Source: an uncultured Collinsella sp. (lineage in GTDB: Bacteria > Actinomycetota > Coriobacteriia > Coriobacteriales > Coriobacteriaceae). From it: 64,000 nt of DNA. The position numbers and the translations under genes were made by a program. Each line of letters begins with the position of its first letter. The first letter of the stretch is position 1. Of this stretch, positions 41,347 to 49,632 are shown in pieces. Location of the stretch: positions 1 through 64,000 of the forward strand of contig UQOY01000009.1 in the NCBI GenBank assembly GCA_900542825.1. Reading direction: 5' to 3'. Below the pieces are notes generated by a model that had not been told where the DNA came from, did no database searches, and worked only from the letters and a program-made list of their open reading frames with translations.

Positions 41347-41464
41347 ACGGACTCCTTTCATCGATGTTGGCAGGGCCACCGTGCCTCTTGGCCGGTTGGC
41401 GTCGGGATCGTGGAGCCAACTCTCTACCCCGACTCTGGATAAAACGTGCCCGCTCCTTGCGGGC
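41347..41464 (-). other. Structured leader with interleaved stems (pseudoknot-like)
   Basis: In RNA sense, GUCGGG (41433-41428), GUUGGC (41420-41415), CCCGAC (41406-41401) and GCCAAC (41400-41395) occur in that order, so two perfect 6-bp helices are interleaved. A third hairpin, UGGCC/GGCCA type (41393-41374), follows, then the AAAGGAG of the 140-residue gene. Upstream, GCCCGC/GCGGGC (41448-41464) is another hairpin. It may be a pseudoknot or a two-state switch; no riboswitch class recognised. Confidence 0.5.
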
Positions 41465-41492
41465 AAAAGGAAGTCTATCAGCGCACGCGGAC

Positions 41493-41534
41493 AAAAATCA
41501 ACCCCGTGCGGCAATGAGCGCGCGGGGTTGATTT
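41493..41534 (-). terminator. Terminator of the disordered membrane protein gene
   Basis: Read on the minus strand, AAATCAACCCCG and CGGGGTTGATTT pair, and the right arm runs into TTTTTGT. Confidence 0.85.
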
Positions 41535-41563
41535 GGTCTACGGCCCTCAATTTTTGGCATTTG

Positions 41564-42568
41564 TTATTCGTCGTCTCCGTCGTTGGGGTCGCCTTTGAGG
41601 GTGTTGATGTCCAGGTACTGGTTGTCGTCCTCCTTTTGCTGCGTTGCCGATTCGGACGCGGTGGGGCCACGGAACAGCTGGAATCCCTCAAACGCGATCA
41701 CGCCGAACAGAGCGATGATGATGGCGATAAAGACAACCTTTGCCGCCTGCGAAAACTCCGAAAAGCGCGGCGATTCTTCCTCGGTGTGGTAATCGGCAGC
41801 CTCGGGATCATCGGTGCCGTGGGTATACGACGATGCCGAGGCTGCCTTTACGCTCGCTTGGTTGTAATCGGGAGCGGGCGTGGCGGCAAACGGGCCGCGA
41901 GAATAGCCGCTCGACGTTTGGCCGTAATCCTCGGTTTCGATACGGCCGGCGCGAGGCTGTTCGCTCGGGCGGTTGGCGTATGCTGCGGTGTTGTCGTATG
42001 CGGAGTTGCGTTCTTCAGCAGCCGCAAATAGGGGGTTTACCGGAATGTCGAGCGCCGGCATATCGCCCGAGGTCTCGTCCAGATCTGCCGCCGCCCGGGA
42101 ATCAAAGGCAAACTGGCGGTTGGAAAGATTATCCAGATCCATGACAGGCGGCTCGAGCTCGGGCTCGGGAGCCGTGTATGCCGACCGCTGCGGGGCAGCG
42201 TAGCGAATCGTGTTGTCTGCCGTGGGGCGCTGTGCCGCTGCAGCGAGAAACGCCGCCGTCTCGGACGGATCGCTAGCAGGACGGGTTGCAGGGGCGGCTT
42301 TACGCGTCGTCTGCACGATGGGACGGGTGGCAAAGTCGTCCGCGGGCACGGATGCCGGTGCGGGCGTGGCGGAAGGTGCGGGCTTTGCACTTGTCGGGCG
42401 AGGTCCGCCGCCCATGAGTTCCTCGGCGTTCCAGGGGCGGTCACTCATCACGTCGTCGAGGCTCAGCGCAAAAAGGTCCTCTTCGCCCTCGTCAAACGCG
42501 TGTTTCGCATGCCTGGCGCCAGAAGCGGTGCCTCCGCGGCCGTTGCGTGATGCGTTGCTCGACCCCAT
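41564..42568 (-). CDS. Hypothetical single-span membrane protein with disordered cytosolic part
   Basis: 334 residues. The first 260 or so are low-complexity, rich in Ala, Pro, Ser and Asp, without a recognisable domain (DEGEEDLFALSLDDVMSDRP near the start). One membrane helix, VVFIAIIIALFGVIAFEGF, lies about 45 residues from the C-terminus, which ends with an acidic DPNDGDDE. The ATG at 42568 has AAAGGA 10 bases upstream; an ATG 11 codons earlier lacks one. The layout suggests a cell-envelope or division-associated factor, but that is a guess. Confidence 0.72.
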   Translation of the reverse strand: MGSSNASRNGRGGTASGARHAKHAFDEGEEDLFALSLDDVMSDRPWNAEELMGGGPRPTSAKPAPSATPAPASVPADDFATRPIVQTTRKAAPATRPASDPSETAAFLAAAAQRPTADNTIRYAAPQRSAYTAPEPELEPPVMDLDNLSNRQFAFDSRAAADLDETSGDMPALDIPVNPLFAAAEERNSAYDNTAAYANRPSEQPRAGRIETEDYGQTSSGYSRGPFAATPAPDYNQASVKAASASSYTHGTDDPEAADYHTEEESPRFSEFSQAAKVVFIAIIIALFGVIAFEGFQLFRGPTASESATQQKEDDNQYLDINTLKGDPNDGDDE

Positions 42569-42693
42569 CTTGTCCCATCCTTTCGAAATACTCACATTCA
42601 TCGATTATATGGAACTTGCCTTGCGGCCGACTCTCGGATTCGCGCATTCCAGAACTCGCGCCCAAAAGGGGAGGGGTGACCCGGCCGAGTTGC

Positions 42694-43347
42694 CTACTTG
42701 TCGCCGGCGGCAGCCTTCGCCTCGTTGAGGTAGCTATAGAAGCTGTACTTAGAGATGCCAAAGAACTCGCAGGCGCGTTCGCTCGACTTGGAGATGAGGA
42801 AGGCGCCGCGACGGTCGAGGTAGCCAATGGCGCGGATGCGCTCGTCTTTGGTCATGAGCGCCGCGGGCTTGCCCACAAACTGTTCGCACTCGCGCAGCAG
42901 GTCTTCGAGCAGGTCGCCGATGTTTTTGGTGATGGGCTCGGGCTCGGTGTAGCCCGAGCCGCCGGTGCCGGTAAAGGCATCGAGCGAGCGCTCAAAAGCC
43001 TTCATGAGCGTAATATCAAAGTTAATGCCCAAAATGCCGACGGGTTTGCCCTCATCGTTGCGGATAAAGATCGTCGAGGACTTGAGCAGCTTGCCATCGG
43101 TGGTTTTGGTGAGGTATGGCTCGCGGTCATGCACGTCGGTGGTGCCCTCGTGCATGGACTCAAACACAATATGGCTGGGGCCGTCACCCAGTTTGCGCCC
43201 GCTGACGTGGCCGTTTTCGATCACTACGATGGAGTGGTCCACGTCCTCGGTCTCCAGATCGTGGACGACGATTTCGCAGTTGGGGCCAAACTGGAGCGCC
43301 AGGCCGTGTGCAAGGCGCTTGTAAAACTCAATCTGTGCGGGGGTCAT
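42694..43347 (-). CDS. YheO-type (PAS-like plus helix-turn-helix) transcriptional regulator 2
   Basis: 217 residues, same architecture as the protein at 28226-28888: sensor part (NCEIVVHDLETEDVDHSIVV, FIRNDEGKPVGILGINFDIT) and C-terminal helix-turn-helix (AFLISKSSERACEFFGISKY). Divergent from ygeX. Two such paralogues, each divergent from one half of the pathway, suggest that the redox/transport and lyase/ATP halves can be controlled separately. Confidence 0.86.
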   Translation of the reverse strand: MTPAQIEFYKRLAHGLALQFGPNCEIVVHDLETEDVDHSIVVIENGHVSGRKLGDGPSHIVFESMHEGTTDVHDREPYLTKTTDGKLLKSSTIFIRNDEGKPVGILGINFDITLMKAFERSLDAFTGTGGSGYTEPEPITKNIGDLLEDLLRECEQFVGKPAALMTKDERIRAIGYLDRRGAFLISKSSERACEFFGISKYSFYSYLNEAKAAAGDK

Positions 43348-43423
43348 GGGTGCCTTCCTAAAAATTAGTTTGGGCTCACTTTGCCATAAACCCCACTTGT
43401 TCGCAAATAACGAAAGCGTCGCT

Positions 43424-43530
43424 GCGTTATGTAACCGTTCGGCGGCGAAAAAGTACCGATTACGGCAACAAACAACTTGTTAGGTTTAGCAATCAAAAAG
43501 TGTGATAGAACAGTGATAACAAACTTTTTG
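43424..43530 (+). promoter_or_regulatory. Candidate operator region upstream of ygeX
   Basis: GCGTTAT (43424-43430) and TGATAAC (43514-43520) match the GCGTTAT and TGATAAC found upstream of the NCS2 gene. A CAAAAAGT/ACTTTTTG inverted pair surrounds the second site. It lies between divergent regulator 2 and ygeX. No clear -35/-10 pair was fixed. Confidence 0.45.
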
Positions 43531-43624
43531 TTTGGCATCCACATAAAAGTTCAGTCGCAGGAATGGGAATGGGCTGAAACGCGTATGCGGGGGCCGGCAA
43601 GAGAGAACTTAAGGAGTTCACCGT

Positions 43625-44839
43625 ATGGCCGATAAGATCCAGTGGGCGGGCAACACGATGCCCAAGAGCGATGACAAGCACTTGGGAATCATGAGCCTCG
43701 ACCACGTGAAGAAGGCCCGCGCCTTCCACCAGTCGTTCCCCCAGTACACCGTCACTCCGCTTGCCCGCCTGGACGGCCAGGCCGCGCGCCTGGGCCTGTC
43801 CAACCTGTGCGTTAAGGACGAGAGCTATCGCTTTGGCCTCAACGCCTTTAAGGTCCTGGGCGGTTCGTTTGCCATGGCCAACTACATTGCCGACGAGACC
43901 GGCAAGGACGTTGCCGACTGCACCTTCGATTACCTGACCTCCGATCAGCTTGCCAAGGATTTTGGCCAGGCTACCTTCTTTACCGCCACCGACGGCAACC
44001 ATGGCCGCGGCGTGGCATGGGCTGCCAACAAGCTGGGCCAGAAGGCCGTCGTGCACATGCCCAAGGGCTCCACCAAGCCCCGCTTCGATAACATCGCCGC
44101 CGAGGGCGCCACGGTGACCATCGAAGAGGTCAACTACGATGAGTGCGTGCGCATGGCCGCCGCCGAGGCCGATGCCTGCGAGCGCGGCGTCATCGTTCAG
44201 GACACCGCCTGGGAGGGCTACGAGAAGATTCCGTCCTGGATCATGGAGGGCTACGGCACCATGGCTTCCGAGGCTGCCGAGCAGCTGCGCGAGATGGCCA
44301 TCAACCGCCCGACGCACGTTTTTGTCCAGGCTGGCGTGGGCTCGCTCGCCGGCGCCGTGGTGGGCTACTTCACCAACCTGTATCCCGATAACCCGCCCAC
44401 CTTCGTTGTGGTCGAGTGCGCTCCTGCCGCCTGCCTGTACAAGGGCGCTGCCGCCGGCGACGGCGATCCGCGCATCGTGGACGGCGACATGCCCTCCATC
44501 ATGGCGGGCCTGTGCTGCGGCGAGCCCAACATCCTGGGCTGGGATATCCTGCGCAACCACACCACCGCCTTCGTGTCCTGCCCCGACTGGGTCACCGCTC
44601 GCGGCATGCGCACCCTGGGCGCTCCCGAGAAGGGTGACCCGCGCGTCATCTCCGGCGAGTCCGGCGCAGTGACCACCGGCCTGGTCGAGACCCTCATGCT
44701 CGATCCCGAGTATGCCGAGCTCAAGGAGCTCATCGGCCTGGACAAGACGAGCTCCGTGCTCTGCTTCTCCACGGAAGGTGACACGGACCCCGATCAGTAC
44801 CGTCGCATCGTCTGGGAGGGCGAGTACCCCACCTGCTAG
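43625..44839 (+). CDS. ygeX: 2,3-diaminopropionate ammonia-lyase (YgeX)
   Basis: PLP fold-type II enzyme that converts 2,3-diaminopropionate to pyruvate and two ammonia. The PLP lysine is Lys76 in GLNAFKVLGG; the GVGS-type phosphate-binding loop is VQAGVGSLAGAVVGYF. 404 residues. AAGGAGTTC precedes the ATG at 43625. Its chemistry releases 2-aminoacrylate, linking it to ridA. First gene of the second half of the island. Confidence 0.93.
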   Translation: MADKIQWAGNTMPKSDDKHLGIMSLDHVKKARAFHQSFPQYTVTPLARLDGQAARLGLSNLCVKDESYRFGLNAFKVLGGSFAMANYIADETGKDVADCTFDYLTSDQLAKDFGQATFFTATDGNHGRGVAWAANKLGQKAVVHMPKGSTKPRFDNIAAEGATVTIEEVNYDECVRMAAAEADACERGVIVQDTAWEGYEKIPSWIMEGYGTMASEAAEQLREMAINRPTHVFVQAGVGSLAGAVVGYFTNLYPDNPPTFVVVECAPAACLYKGAAAGDGDPRIVDGDMPSIMAGLCCGEPNILGWDILRNHTTAFVSCPDWVTARGMRTLGAPEKGDPRVISGESGAVTTGLVETLMLDPEYAELKELIGLDKTSSVLCFSTEGDTDPDQYRRIVWEGEYPTC

Positions 44840-44855
44840 CGAGCCTAACCTGTCC

Positions 44856-44973
44856 GGGTGGCGGAGCATATGTTTACTCCCTGCTCGGACAGTCCTGCTC
44901 GCACGGAGAGCACATTAAGTGCTCTCCGGCTCGTGCGGAACTCGCGACGGAGCAAACATATGCTCCGCCACCC
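44856..44973. repeat. Nested palindromic element, copy 2
   Basis: Outer arms of 25 bases (44856-44880, 44949-44973; one mismatch) and an inner perfect hairpin 44905-44927 (GGAGAGCAC/GTGCTCTCC). Core blocks 44932-44948 and 44889-44898 are identical to the blocks of the copy at 13511-13645, on the other strand, while the outer arms are unrelated in sequence. It lies between ygeX and ygeY. Confidence 0.85.
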
Positions 44974-45077
44974 TACGCTTACTTGCTTGCCGGGTACTCG
45001 ACCTCACGCTGCTTGGCACAAGTGATCTATCTGAAATATCTACCTGTAGGTAAATCCTTGTAGAAAGGTTAACTGTT

Positions 45078-46463
45078 ATGACTAAAGAACTCGATTTTGA
45101 TGCCATTAAGGCTGCTGCTGAGTCCCACCGTGCTGATATGACGCGTTTTCTTCGCGCTATGATCTCCCATCCCTCTGAGTCTTGCGAGGAGGGCGAGGTT
45201 GTCGCCTGCATCAAAGCCGAGATGGAGAGCCTTGGCTATGACGAGGTCAAGGTCGACGGCCTGGGCAATGTTATGGGCTTTATGGGCGAGGGCGACAAGA
45301 TCATCGCCATCGACTCCCACATCGACACCGTCGGCATCGGCAACATCGAGAACTGGGATGCCGATCCCTATGAGGGCTACGAGACCGACGAGATCATCTA
45401 CGGCCGCGGCGGCTCCGACCAGGAGGGTGGCATGGCTTCTGCTACCTACGCTGCCAAGATGATGAAGGACATGGGCCTCATCCCCGAGGGCTACAAGATT
45501 ATGGTCGTCGGCACCGTCCAGGAAGAGGACTGCGACGGCATGTGCTGGCAGTACATCTACAACAAGGACGGCATTAAGCCTGAGTTCGTCATTTCCACCG
45601 AGCCCACCGACGGCGGCATCTATCGCGGTCACCGCGGCCGCATGGAGATCCGCGTCGACGTTCACGGCACCTCCTGCCACGGCTCCGCTCCCGACCGCGG
45701 CGACAACGCCATCTACAAGATGGCCGACATCATCGCCGACGTCCGCGCCCTCAACAACAACGGCTGCGACGAGTCGACCGACATCAAGGGCCTCGTCAAG
45801 ATGCTCGACCCCAAGTACAACCCCGAGCACTTCGAGGACGCCCGCTTCCTGGGCCGCGGCACCTGCACCGTCAGCCAGATCTTCTACACCAGCCCCAGCC
45901 GCTGCGCTGTCGCTGACTCCTGCGCCATCTCCATCGACCGTCGCATGACCGCCGGTGAGACCTGGGAGTCCTGCCTGGACGAGATTCGCAACCTGCCGGC
46001 CGCCAAGAAGTACGGCGACGACGTGAAGGTCTCCATGTACATGTACGACCGTCCGTCCTGGACCGGCGAGGTCTACGAGACCGAGGCTTACTTCCCCACG
46101 TGGATCAACAAGGAGACCGCTCCGCACGTCAAGGCCCTCGTCGACGCCCACAAGGCCATGTTCGGTGACGAGCGCATCGGCTGCGAGCCCAGCATGGATA
46201 AGCGCACCGGTCGTCCGCTGTGCGACAAGTGGACCTTCTCCACGAACTGCGTTTCCATCCAGGGCCGCTATGGCATCCCCTGCGTCGGCTTTGGCCCGGG
46301 TGCCGAGTCTCAGGCTCACGCTCCCAACGAGGTCACCTACAAGGACGACCTGGTCACCGCTGCCGCCATGTATGTAGCTGCCCTGAACCTCTACGATCCG
46401 AGCCAGGTCGATGGCGACGCCACCGTCTTCCGCGCCGGTCTGACCAACAACAAGATCGATTAG
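45078..46463 (+). CDS. ygeY: M20-family metallohydrolase YgeY
   Basis: Zinc-dependent amidohydrolase/peptidase of 461 residues. Metal and catalytic residues: His81 and Asp83 (DSHIDTV), Asp114 (GGSDQEGG), Glu149/Glu150 (QEEDCDG). Dimerisation domain includes HGTSCHGSAPDRGDNA. In the purine pathway it is thought to act on an open-chain acyl intermediate. Its leader has a TACCTGTAGGTA palindrome (45041-45052) and a weak TTGGCA at 45013, so it may have its own promoter. Confidence 0.9.
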   Translation: MTKELDFDAIKAAAESHRADMTRFLRAMISHPSESCEEGEVVACIKAEMESLGYDEVKVDGLGNVMGFMGEGDKIIAIDSHIDTVGIGNIENWDADPYEGYETDEIIYGRGGSDQEGGMASATYAAKMMKDMGLIPEGYKIMVVGTVQEEDCDGMCWQYIYNKDGIKPEFVISTEPTDGGIYRGHRGRMEIRVDVHGTSCHGSAPDRGDNAIYKMADIIADVRALNNNGCDESTDIKGLVKMLDPKYNPEHFEDARFLGRGTCTVSQIFYTSPSRCAVADSCAISIDRRMTAGETWESCLDEIRNLPAAKKYGDDVKVSMYMYDRPSWTGEVYETEAYFPTWINKETAPHVKALVDAHKAMFGDERIGCEPSMDKRTGRPLCDKWTFSTNCVSIQGRYGIPCVGFGPGAESQAHAPNEVTYKDDLVTAAAMYVAALNLYDPSQVDGDATVFRAGLTNNKID

Positions 46464-46485
46464 TCCCATTCCTCGATCTTGTTGA

Positions 46486-46510
46486 GCCGGGGACAGCCTG
46501 TGTCCCCGGC
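46486..46510. repeat. GGGACA-core hairpin in the ygeY-ygeW spacer
   Basis: GCCGGGGACA and TGTCCCCGGC pair perfectly around GCCTG. No T-run. The rest of the 200-base spacer shows nothing clear apart from the ygeW ribosome site GGAAAGGAT. Confidence 0.55.
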
Positions 46511-46664
46511 ACCCCCTGTTGACTTGGGGCCCGCGGTCGTTATCTCCCATGCTTCCTCGACGGTAGCGGGTCCTCGTCATAGCGCTCTGCATGTTCTAGC
46601 CACACGCGCATGCCGGAGCATATCTACTCATTGCGATCGTTTCATCTTTGGAAAGGATATTTAC

Positions 46665-47867
46665 ATGGACGCTAAGTTTACCGAGCTCGTCGAGCAGTTG
46701 AACGGCCTCGATTTTAAGGGTATGTACGGCAGCGACTTCCTGCACACCTGGGATAAGACCACCGATGAGCTCAAGGCGCTCTACATCGTCGCCGACGCCC
46801 TGCGCGAGCTGCGCGAGAACAACGTTTCGTCCAAGATCTTCGACTCGGGTCTGGCCGTCTCCCTGTTCCGCGATAACTCCACCCGTACGCGCTTCTCCTT
46901 CTCCAAGGCCGCCAACCTGCTCGGCCTTGAGCTGCAGGACCTGGACGAGAAGAAGTCCCAGATCGCTCACGGCGAGACCGTCCGCGAGACCGCTACCATG
47001 ATCTCCTTCATGGCCGACGTCATCGGCATCCGCGACGACATGTACATCGGCAAGGGCGACGCCTACATGGCCGAGGTCTCCGAGTCTGTCCAGCAGGCTT
47101 ACGAGGACGGCGTTCTGGATCACCGCCCCACGCTCATCTCCCTGCAGTCCGACTCCGATCACCCCACGCAGTCCTCTGCCGACATGCTCTACCTCATCAA
47201 CGAGTTTGGCGGTCTTGAGAACCTCAAGGGCAAGAAGGTTGCCGTTACCTGGGCCTATTCGCCCTCTTACGGCAAGCCGCTGTCCTGCCCGCAGTCGCTG
47301 ATCAGCCTGCTGCCCCGTTTTGGCATGGACGTCACCCTGGCCCACCCCGAGGGCTACGACCTCATGCCCGAGGTCGTCGAGCGCGCCAAGGGTTATGCCG
47401 CCGAGTCCGGCACCACCTTTAAGCAGGTCAACACCATGGCCGAGGCCTTCGAGGGCGCCGACATCGTGATCCCCAAGAGCTGGGCTCCGTTTGCCGCCAT
47501 GGAGAAGCGCACCAACCTGTACGCCGAGGGCGACGACGCCGGCATCGCTGCGCTCGAGAAGGAGCTGCTCGCTCAGAACGCTACGCATCAGGATTGGTGC
47601 TCCACGACCGAGCTCATGGAGAAGACCGCCAACGGCCAGGACACCATCTTTATGCATCCGCTGCCCGCCGACATCTCCGGTGTCTCCTGCGAGCACGGCG
47701 AGGTCAACGCCGACGTCTTCGACATGCACCGTGTGGGCATGTACAAGGAGGCCAGCTACAAGCCGTATGCCATCGCAGCCATGATGTTCCTGCAGAAGGT
47801 TGCCGATCCCGCCGCTACCCTCAAGGCCCTCGACGAGCGCAACACCGCCCGCTGGTTCCAGGCCTAA
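46665..47867 (+). CDS. ygeW: YgeW-type carbamoyltransferase
   Basis: Transcarbamoylase of 400 residues. The carbamoyl-phosphate loop STRTR is at 72-76 (FRDNSTRTRFSF); HPTQSSADMLYL and MHPLPADISGVSCEHGEV are the other family motifs. Longer than ornithine or aspartate transcarbamoylases, as expected for YgeW. Working in reverse on a ureido compound it would yield carbamoyl phosphate for the adjacent kinase. The ATG at 46665 follows GAAAGGAT. Confidence 0.9.
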   Translation: MDAKFTELVEQLNGLDFKGMYGSDFLHTWDKTTDELKALYIVADALRELRENNVSSKIFDSGLAVSLFRDNSTRTRFSFSKAANLLGLELQDLDEKKSQIAHGETVRETATMISFMADVIGIRDDMYIGKGDAYMAEVSESVQQAYEDGVLDHRPTLISLQSDSDHPTQSSADMLYLINEFGGLENLKGKKVAVTWAYSPSYGKPLSCPQSLISLLPRFGMDVTLAHPEGYDLMPEVVERAKGYAAESGTTFKQVNTMAEAFEGADIVIPKSWAPFAAMEKRTNLYAEGDDAGIAALEKELLAQNATHQDWCSTTELMEKTANGQDTIFMHPLPADISGVSCEHGEVNADVFDMHRVGMYKEASYKPYAIAAMMFLQKVADPAATLKALDERNTARWFQA

Positions 47868-47881
47868 AGCTGGGCTGAGAA

Positions 47882-48832
47882 ATGGCTAAGCGTATTGTTG
47901 TCGCCCTGGGTGGAAACGCCCTCGGCGCCAACCTTCCCGAGCAGATGGAGGCCGTCAAGACGACTTCCAAGGCTATCGTTGACCTAATCGAGGAGGGCAA
48001 CGAGGTCGTCGTCGTGCATGGCAACGGTCCCCAGGTGGGTATGATCGCCAACGCGATGGCAGAGCTCACGCGCTCTAACCCTCAGAAGTACATTCCCTGC
48101 CCGCTGTCCGTTTGCGGCGCCATGAGCCAGGGCTACATTGGCTATGACCTGCAAAATGCGCTGCGCGAGGAAATGCTCGACCGCAATATCGACAAGGGTG
48201 TCGCGACCGTGCTCACCCAGGTCGAGGTTGCGGCGGACGACCCGGCCTTTGCCGACCCGGTCAAGCCGATCGGTCCGTGGATGAGCGAGGCCGAGGCCAA
48301 GGAGCTGGAGGCCGATCGCGGCTATCAGTTCATCCACGACGAGAAGCAGGGCTTCCGTCGCGTGGTTGCCTCGCCCAAGCCCGTGAACATCGTCGAGCTC
48401 GACACCATTAAGTCGCTCGTCGAGTCCAACCATGTGGTGATCTCCTGCGGCGGTGGCGGCATTCCCGTCACCAAGGCCCAGGGCAACCACCTTAAGGGCG
48501 CTGCCGCCGTCATCGATAAGGACTTTGCGGCCGAGAAGCTCGCCGAGCAGCTTGACGCCGATGCCCTGATCATCCTGACGGCCGTTGAGAAGGTTGCCAT
48601 TGGCTTTGGCACCGACCACGAGCAGTGGCTCGACACGCTGACCGCGGCTGACGTAAAGCGTCTGTCCGAGGCCAACGAGTTCGGTCGCGGCTCCATGCTG
48701 CCCAAGGTCCAGGCAGCCTCGACATTTGCCGAGAGCAAGCCGGGCCGCACGGCGCTCATCACGCTGCTCGAGAAGGCGCGCGATGGCCTTGCCGGCAAGA
48801 CCGGTACCACGTTTACCGGCGACGCTGAGTAG
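47882..48832 (+). CDS. arcC: Carbamate kinase
   Basis: 316 residues. MAKRIVVALGGNALG start, GNGPQVGMI, and CGGGGIPV are the family motifs. It makes ATP from carbamoyl phosphate and ADP. Fourteen bases after ygeW, so the pair forms a substrate-level phosphorylation module, presumably the energy-yielding step of the island. Confidence 0.95.
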   Translation: MAKRIVVALGGNALGANLPEQMEAVKTTSKAIVDLIEEGNEVVVVHGNGPQVGMIANAMAELTRSNPQKYIPCPLSVCGAMSQGYIGYDLQNALREEMLDRNIDKGVATVLTQVEVAADDPAFADPVKPIGPWMSEAEAKELEADRGYQFIHDEKQGFRRVVASPKPVNIVELDTIKSLVESNHVVISCGGGGIPVTKAQGNHLKGAAAVIDKDFAAEKLAEQLDADALIILTAVEKVAIGFGTDHEQWLDTLTAADVKRLSEANEFGRGSMLPKVQAASTFAESKPGRTALITLLEKARDGLAGKTGTTFTGDAE

Positions 48833-48850
48833 GCATATCTGCACCATTGA

Positions 48851-48885
48851 GGAGGGTGCCCTGCGTCGCGGGGTGCCCTCCTTTG
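48851..48885 (+). terminator. Terminator after arcC
   Basis: GGAGGGTGCCC and GGGTGCCCTCC pair with two G-U pairs, followed by TTTG. Confidence 0.7.
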
Positions 48886-49009
48886 TGCTATGGAGAGCCA
48901 AGGGGCGTTCGCTGGAAAACGAGCGCATACCTGTTCCGACGGAGTGCGAGCTTGGTATGGTGGGTATAGCAACTATGGTGTCCAAGGCAGCCAGGGGAGG
49001 TTTGCGGAG

Positions 49010-49624
49010 ATGAAACTCGGTTGCGTGATTATGGCCTCGGGCGAGGGCAAGCGATTTGGCTCCAACAAGATGCTCGCCGATATCTATGGCGAGCCGCTGA
49101 TTGCCCGGACCATCGATTCGGTTCCCCGGGGCTTTGACGTTGTGGTTTCGACGCGTTGGCCCGAGGTCGCCCAGATTTGCGAGGACAAGCATTGTTCGTG
49201 CGTGCTGCACGATGGCGAGCTGCGCAGCGAAAGCGTCCGTGCGGGCCTTTCGTGGGGAGTCGAACGCAACTGGAAAGGTTGTCTCTTTTTGCCGGGCGAC
49301 CAGCCGCTCGTGAGTGCGGATTCTTTTGAGGCTATGGTTCGTGCATTTGACGAGCGTGGCCGCAAGCGTCCGGTACGTCTTGCGTGCAACGGTGAGCCTT
49401 CGAGCCCAGTGCTCTTTCCGGCGGAACTGTTCGATGCACTTATGTGTCTTGAGGGCAAGGACGGCGGCGGTTCGATCCTCGAAGGCCGTACCGATGTGGT
49501 GCTGGTCGAGGCGCGTGCCTACGAGCTGTGGGACGTCGACACCGCCAAGGGACAGCGACGCATAGCGGAGCATATCGCCGCCTGCTCGTATTTTGATCGC
49601 GTGGCCAACTGCATCAATCAATAA
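49010..49624 (+). CDS. ygfJ: MocA/YgfJ-like molybdenum cofactor nucleotidyltransferase
   Basis: 204 residues. Nucleotide-binding start GCVIMASGEGKRFGSNKM and metal motif LFLPGDQPLV as in MocA/MobA proteins, which attach CMP or GMP to molybdopterin. The ATG at 49010 follows GGAGGTTTGCGGAG; the upstream frame overlaps the leader. Nine bases before hyuA. With yqeB, yqeC and the XdhC-like gene it makes up the cofactor set for the hydroxylase. Confidence 0.85.
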   Translation: MKLGCVIMASGEGKRFGSNKMLADIYGEPLIARTIDSVPRGFDVVVSTRWPEVAQICEDKHCSCVLHDGELRSESVRAGLSWGVERNWKGCLFLPGDQPLVSADSFEAMVRAFDERGRKRPVRLACNGEPSSPVLFPAELFDALMCLEGKDGGGSILEGRTDVVLVEARAYELWDVDTAKGQRRIAEHIAACSYFDRVANCINQ

Positions 49625-49632
49625 GGAGCAAC

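Noticed and set aside
41347..41691. N-terminal extension of the 140-residue protein to 255 residues
   Set aside because: The open frame crosses a terminator and a structured leader, and a clean AAAGGAG lies at the internal ATG.
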